The notes under the pieces are model-generated. The model was not told the origin of the DNA. It made no database searches and saw nothing but the letters and a program-made list of their open reading frames with translations. Made by a program: the position numbers and the translations under genes. Source: JBDREF01 sp043820045 (GTDB lineage Bacteria; Planctomycetota; Phycisphaerae; Sedimentisphaerales; Anaerobacaceae). Taken from it: 8,957 bases of DNA. Every line of letters begins with the position of its first letter. The first letter of the stretch is position 1. Location: positions 1-8,957 of the forward strand of contig JBDREF010000433.1 of assembly GCA_043820045.1 (NCBI GenBank). Reading direction: 5' to 3'. This document shows, piece after piece, positions 6,310-8,957 of the stretch.

Positions 6310-7350
6310 CTACAGCTCAAAACCTGCAATCTCGGTCCCGCAGTCCGGGCATTTCGAATCTTGTATGCAGTTGGCCGCGATTCTGTAGCCGATACGTTCG
6401 ATTAACAGCCGGCCGCAGTGGTAGCAGAACGTACTCTCGGATTTCACGCCCGGCACATTGCCGAGGTAAACATAACGAAGCCCGGCGGATTTGCCTATCT
6501 CATAGGCCCGCTCCAGACTGTCCGCAGGCGTGGGAACCGAATCCAGATACTTGTACTGCGGATGGAACCGGCTTATGTGCCAGGGGACATCCGCGCCGGC
6601 CTTGTCCACTATGAAAGCCGCGAGCCTTTTCAGCTCATCGTCCGAATCGTTTTCGTCCGGGACCAGCAGCGTCGTAATTTCAAGCCAGATATTCGTTTCT
6701 TTAGCGATGTAGGCTATCGTATCGAGCACGGGCTGCAACTTTGCCTTGCACAGCCGTTCGTAATAGTCCTCGCTGAACGCCTTCAGGTCAACATTGATCC
6801 CGTCGAGCCAACCGCTCGCGAGGTCGATGGCCTCGCGCGTCATGAAGCCGTTGCTGACGAAAACGTTCGTCAGGCCGCGCTCTCTGCCGATACGTCCGCA
6901 ATCGTTACACAACTCCATAAAGACCGTCGGCTCGGTATAAGTGTAAGCGATACTCTTGCAACGGCTGCGAACGGCCGCCTCGACAATCTGCTCCGGCGGT
7001 ATCGCTTCTCCATCGATTCGCCCTTCCTCGACCGCGGGCTGGCTTATCTGCCAGTTCTGGCAGAACTCACAGCGGAAATTGCACCCCATAGTCGCAATGG
7101 AGAAACTGCGCGAACCGGGCTGGAAATGAAACAACGGCTTCTTCTCGATCGGGTCTGGATTGGCTGAACAGACCTTGTCGTAAGTCAACGCGTACAAAAC
7201 ACCGTCTATGTTCTTGCGCACGGCGCACCGTCCCAGCTTGCCCCCGGCAATCACGCATCGCCAGTTACACAGCTTGCACCGAATTTTATCAGCCTCTCCA
7301 TGAGGCTCCCAGAGCACCGCTCGCTTGAGATTCTCTTTTGCCGGTCCCAT
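6310..7350 (-). CDS. amrS: AmmeMemoRadiSam-system radical SAM enzyme (AmrS / PflA-like)
   Basis: Radical SAM enzyme of the group formerly annotated as pyruvate-formate-lyase-activating-like. It uses a 4Fe-4S cluster to cleave S-adenosylmethionine; its substrate is not established to my knowledge. The cluster motif C-x3-C-x2-C is Cys90, Cys94, Cys97 (GCNFRCEFCQNW). An N-terminal cysteine set (Cys25, 28, 32, 42) followed by DPIEKKPLFHFQPGS (66-80) is the family hallmark. Two CxxC pairs at 309/312 and 334/337 form a C-terminal zinc-ribbon-like end. Length 346 is normal or slightly long because of that tail. The ATG at 7350 has GGAAG seven bases upstream. It is the first gene of the leftward cluster behind a good promoter. 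The Memo-like and AMMECR1-like partners that give the system its name are absent from the window, so its link to pdxB and folP may be only transcriptional. Family confident, function open. Confidence 0.9.
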   Translation of the reverse strand: MGPAKENLKRAVLWEPHGEADKIRCKLCNWRCVIAGGKLGRCAVRKNIDGVLYALTYDKVCSANPDPIEKKPLFHFQPGSRSFSIATMGCNFRCEFCQNWQISQPAVEEGRIDGEAIPPEQIVEAAVRSRCKSIAYTYTEPTVFMELCNDCGRIGRERGLTNVFVSNGFMTREAIDLASGWLDGINVDLKAFSEDYYERLCKAKLQPVLDTIAYIAKETNIWLEITTLLVPDENDSDDELKRLAAFIVDKAGADVPWHISRFHPQYKYLDSVPTPADSLERAYEIGKSAGLRYVYLGNVPGVKSESTFCYHCGRLLIERIGYRIAANCIQDSKCPDCGTEIAGFEL

Positions 7351-7371
7351 GCTTGATCTTCCGGAAATCAG

Positions 7372-7400
7372 TTTACTTTCAGATGTGTAATATATATGAT
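7372..7400 (+). promoter_or_regulatory. Sigma70-type promoter for cysM
   Basis: TTTACT at 7372-7377 (four of six matches to TTGACA) and TATGAT at 7395-7400 (five of six to TATAAT) are separated by the ideal 17 bases. Transcription would begin near 7407, leaving a leader of about 83 bases before cysM. The site overlaps the oppositely directed promoter at 7389-7417. I see no riboswitch-like or T-box-like structure in the leader. Confidence 0.55.
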
Positions 7401-7417
7401 AAGCGGAAGAAAATCAA
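7389..7417 (-). promoter_or_regulatory. Sigma70-type promoter for the amrS-pdxB-folP-Nudix operon
   Basis: On the minus strand TTGATT (7417-7412) and TATATT (7394-7389) are spaced by exactly 17 bases, with four and five matches to consensus. The start of transcription would be near 7382, about 32 bases before the radical SAM ATG. Its -10 region overlaps the -10 region of the rightward promoter, so polymerase could not occupy both at once. Confidence 0.55.
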
Positions 7418-7424
7418 TTTAACA

Positions 7425-7436
7425 AATCGCTCGATT
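7425..7436. repeat. Short inverted repeat in the divergent promoter region
   Basis: AATCG and CGATT flank a CT dinucleotide. The element is just upstream of the leftward -35 box and about 18-29 bases into the predicted cysM transcript. A regulator bound here could touch both promoters. Repeats this short occur by chance, so this is only a candidate. Confidence 0.2.
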
Positions 7437-7489
7437 GAGTATGGCTTTGGCATGGAAAAGGTAAGCAGGATTTTGGGAGACCGTCCGGA

Positions 7490-8401
7490 ATGAGCATATT
7501 GTCCGCCATTGGAAACACACCGCTTGTCGAATTAAACGCGCTGAACAGCAGGAAGTCACGGGTAAGAATCTTCGGAAAGCTGGAAGGAAGCAATCCCGGC
7601 GGCTCCGTCAAGGACCGACCCGCGTACTGGATGATAAAAAAAGCAGAGGAATCCGGCCAACTCACCGGCGGCAAAATAATTCTCGAACCGACGTCGGGTA
7701 ACACCGGCATCGCGCTTGCTATGATCGGGGCCGCAAAAGGATATCCGGTCAGGCTTTGCATGCCCGCGTGTGTAAGTATAGAACGGCAGCACATCCTGCA
7801 GGCCCTTGGCGCCGATGTTGTGCTCACCCCGGCCAAAGAAGGCACCGATGGTGCTATCCGAAAAGCTCATCAACTCCTCGACGCCGAACCGGACAAGTAC
7901 TATATGCCCAACCAATTCCAGAATGAAAACAATGTTCTTGCCCATTACGAGACTACGGGGCCTGAGATCTTTTCTCAGACCGAGGGGCTGATTGACGTCT
8001 TTGTCGCCGGCATGGGTACAACCGGAACGCTGATGGGCGTGAACAGGTTCCTCAAGGAGAAAAAGCCCACCATCAGAACCATCGGCGTTGAGCCCATAAA
8101 AGGACACACGATCCAGGGGCTCAAGAATATGCAGGAGGCCATTGTCCCGGAAATCTACGATCGAGAGATGCTGGACGAGAAAATCACCGTTGAAGACGAT
8201 GAAGCCTTTGAAACAACGAGGCTGCTGGCAGCCAAAGAAGGGATTTTCGTCGGGATGTCCAGCGGCGCAGCCGTAGCGGGAGCCTTGCGAGTAGCAGAGA
8301 AAATGACTTCCGGCACCATCGTGGTAATCCTGCCCGACCGCGGCGACCGATACTTAAGCACCACATTGTTCAGATCAATATGCGCCAAGTGCCCCCCTTA
8401 A
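7490..8401 (+). CDS. cysM: Cysteine synthase, CysM type (PLP-dependent O-acetylserine sulfhydrylase)
   Basis: Cytoplasmic fold-type II PLP enzyme that replaces the side-chain leaving group of an activated serine, usually O-acetylserine, with sulfide or thiosulfate to give cysteine. PLP would be held by Lys41 (in GGSVKDRPA). The substrate loop PTSGNTG is at 67-73, the phosphate-binding GTTGT at 176-180, and the pyridine-nitrogen Ser lies in GMSSGAA around 257-258. CysM rather than CysK is favoured by KLEGSNPGGSVKDRPA, TTGPEI at 155-160, AVAGALRVAE at 261-270 and DRGDRYLST at 283-291. The 303-residue length equals that recalled for E. coli CysM. ATG 7490 is preceded by GGGAG ten bases upstream. 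The end is odd: the protein stops soon after the RYLST motif with a CxxC pair (Cys298, Cys301). The exact donor (O-acetylserine or O-phosphoserine) cannot be decided here. It leads a two-gene rightward unit. Confidence 0.92.
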   Translation: MSILSAIGNTPLVELNALNSRKSRVRIFGKLEGSNPGGSVKDRPAYWMIKKAEESGQLTGGKIILEPTSGNTGIALAMIGAAKGYPVRLCMPACVSIERQHILQALGADVVLTPAKEGTDGAIRKAHQLLDAEPDKYYMPNQFQNENNVLAHYETTGPEIFSQTEGLIDVFVAGMGTTGTLMGVNRFLKEKKPTIRTIGVEPIKGHTIQGLKNMQEAIVPEIYDREMLDEKITVEDDEAFETTRLLAAKEGIFVGMSSGAAVAGALRVAEKMTSGTIVVILPDRGDRYLSTTLFRSICAKCPP

Positions 8402-8415
8402 TCAGACGCCCGCAA

Positions 8416-8423
8416 AAGGAGGT
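8416..8423 (+). promoter_or_regulatory. Consensus ribosome binding site of the UPF0158 gene
   Basis: AAGGAGGT, a full anti-16S match, lies eight bases before the ATG at 8432. It fixes that start and contrasts with lon and pdxB, where no clear site is visible. It falls in the 30-base gap after the cysM stop, so the second gene would be translated efficiently from the cysM transcript. Confidence 0.8.
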
Positions 8424-8431
8424 CAAAGCCT

Positions 8432-8914
8432 ATGGCAATTCACGTGAAACTGACTGACATAGTAGACGGCCTGGAATCCCAGTCGGACGAAAGCCACTCA
8501 TTCCTGAACAAAAAGACCGGCGAGGTGGTCTTTATCACCGACGAGGAGCTAAATGCCGCCGAAGAGAATGAGCCTGTTGAAGATTTCCCCGATTGGCAGC
8601 AGGACCCGGTTAGAATCGCAAGAGAAATCGTAGCCGAAACCGGCGATTATATCCCCCTGCCCACGAAGTTCGACATCGATGAATACAGGATTATGGAGAG
8701 TTTCTGCCTGTCCCTCGAAGACCCTGAAATCTCCGATGCTTTGTACGGCCTAATAAGCGGCAGCGGCGCCTTCCGGCGATTCAAAGATGCGATACACCAA
8801 TACGACATCGCGGACAAATGGCACAGCTACCGCAATAATGCCCTAAAAGAAATCGCCATCGAATGGTGCCGGCAAAACAATATCGAGTTCGACGACGTGC
8901 AACCTCAGAATTAA
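8432..8914 (+). CDS. UPF0158 family protein of unknown function
   Basis: A 160-residue, acidic, soluble protein with no signal peptide or membrane segment. It shows the pattern of the uncharacterised family UPF0158: an N-terminal LTDIVDGLE helix, a short strand pair with a TGEVVFI segment at 29-35, YIPLP at 73-77, a helix with YRIMESFCLSL at 85-95, the most conserved stretch SGSGAFRRFKD at 109-119, and a C-terminal WHSYRNNALKEIAIEWC helix at 130-146. Length is usual for the family. No catalytic residues can be named and I do not know its function. The start is secured by a consensus ribosome site. It begins 30 bases after cysM, probably co-transcribed, but members occur beside many different genes, so neighbourhood says little. 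Confidence 0.82.
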   Translation: MAIHVKLTDIVDGLESQSDESHSFLNKKTGEVVFITDEELNAAEENEPVEDFPDWQQDPVRIAREIVAETGDYIPLPTKFDIDEYRIMESFCLSLEDPEISDALYGLISGSGAFRRFKDAIHQYDIADKWHSYRNNALKEIAIEWCRQNNIEFDDVQPQN

Positions 8915-8917
8915 GAG

Positions 8918-8923
8918 TATAAT
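8918..8923 (+). promoter_or_regulatory. Isolated TATAAT -10 box before the right-edge gene
   Basis: A perfect TATAAT lies four bases after the UPF0158 stop codon. No convincing -35 hexamer stands 16-18 bases upstream. It could start a short-leader transcript for a gene beginning at 8944, or be chance. Confidence 0.25.
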
Positions 8924-8943
8924 GTCGGCCTCGGAGAATCTTT

Positions 8944-8957
8944 ATGCAGGGGTGGAC
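8944..8957 (+). CDS. Possible start of a further gene, cut by the window edge
   Basis: ATG at 8944-8946 follows GGAG (8933-8936) by seven bases and 29 bases of non-coding sequence after the UPF0158 stop. The codons read M-Q-G-W before the sequence ends. The spacing and ribosome site fit a third gene of the rightward unit, but four codons cannot prove coding. Confidence 0.3.

Noticed and set aside
6418..7167. Long open frame (249 codons) on the plus strand opposite the radical SAM gene
   Set aside because: Antisense to a clearly conserved protein, with no recognisable domain and no ribosome site I could support.
7401..7489. Riboswitch or T-box in the cysM leader
   Set aside because: The leader is short and I find neither a conserved riboswitch core nor a T-box motif with terminator; only a small inverted repeat is present.

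Overview
The window looks like an ordinary stretch of chromosome from a member of the Planctomycetota, probably a Phycisphaerae / Sedimentisphaerales-type bacterium. This is inference. It rests mainly on the truncated pilus-type protein at the left edge, whose wording resembles the PilX-N-like proteins I know from that group, and on genes that start without a Shine-Dalgarno sequence next to genes with a perfect one. The core genes are typically bacterial and no RNA gene, mobile element or CRISPR array is visible.

Layout from left to right. Bases 1-975 (+) are the 3' part of a large, glycine-rich surface or pilus-associated protein. Bases 976-1270 are non-coding and hold two stem-loops, a good sigma70-type promoter and a structured leader for lon. 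Bases 1271-3712 (+) encode a complete ATP-dependent protease Lon. The lon stop codon overlaps by 4 bp the stop codon of a convergent gene. Four genes then run leftward as one tight cluster, in transcription order: an AmrS-type radical SAM enzyme (7350-6310), pdxB (6279-5119), folP (5129-4257) and a zinc-ribbon Nudix hydrolase (4221-3709). At 7351-7489 two divergent promoters overlap back to back. Rightward from there come a CysM-type cysteine synthase (7490-8401) and a UPF0158-family protein (8432-8914). A possible next gene starts at 8944 and runs off the edge.

Together the leftward cluster looks like a cofactor operon: PdxB makes a precursor of pyridoxal phosphate and FolP makes dihydropteroate. 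The Nudix enzyme directly behind folP could supply the pterin-pyrophosphate hydrolysis step of folate synthesis. The rightward CysM enzyme uses pyridoxal phosphate, so the shared promoter region joins a PLP-making operon to a PLP-using enzyme. Lon is the general protein quality-control protease and appears independent of the rest.

I found no clear undescribed system. The points most worth a second look are the Nudix-folP pairing, the radical SAM enzyme separated from its usual Memo and AMMECR1 partners, the overlapping divergent promoters, the inverted repeat abutting the lon promoter, and the terminator-less convergent overlap of lon and the Nudix gene.
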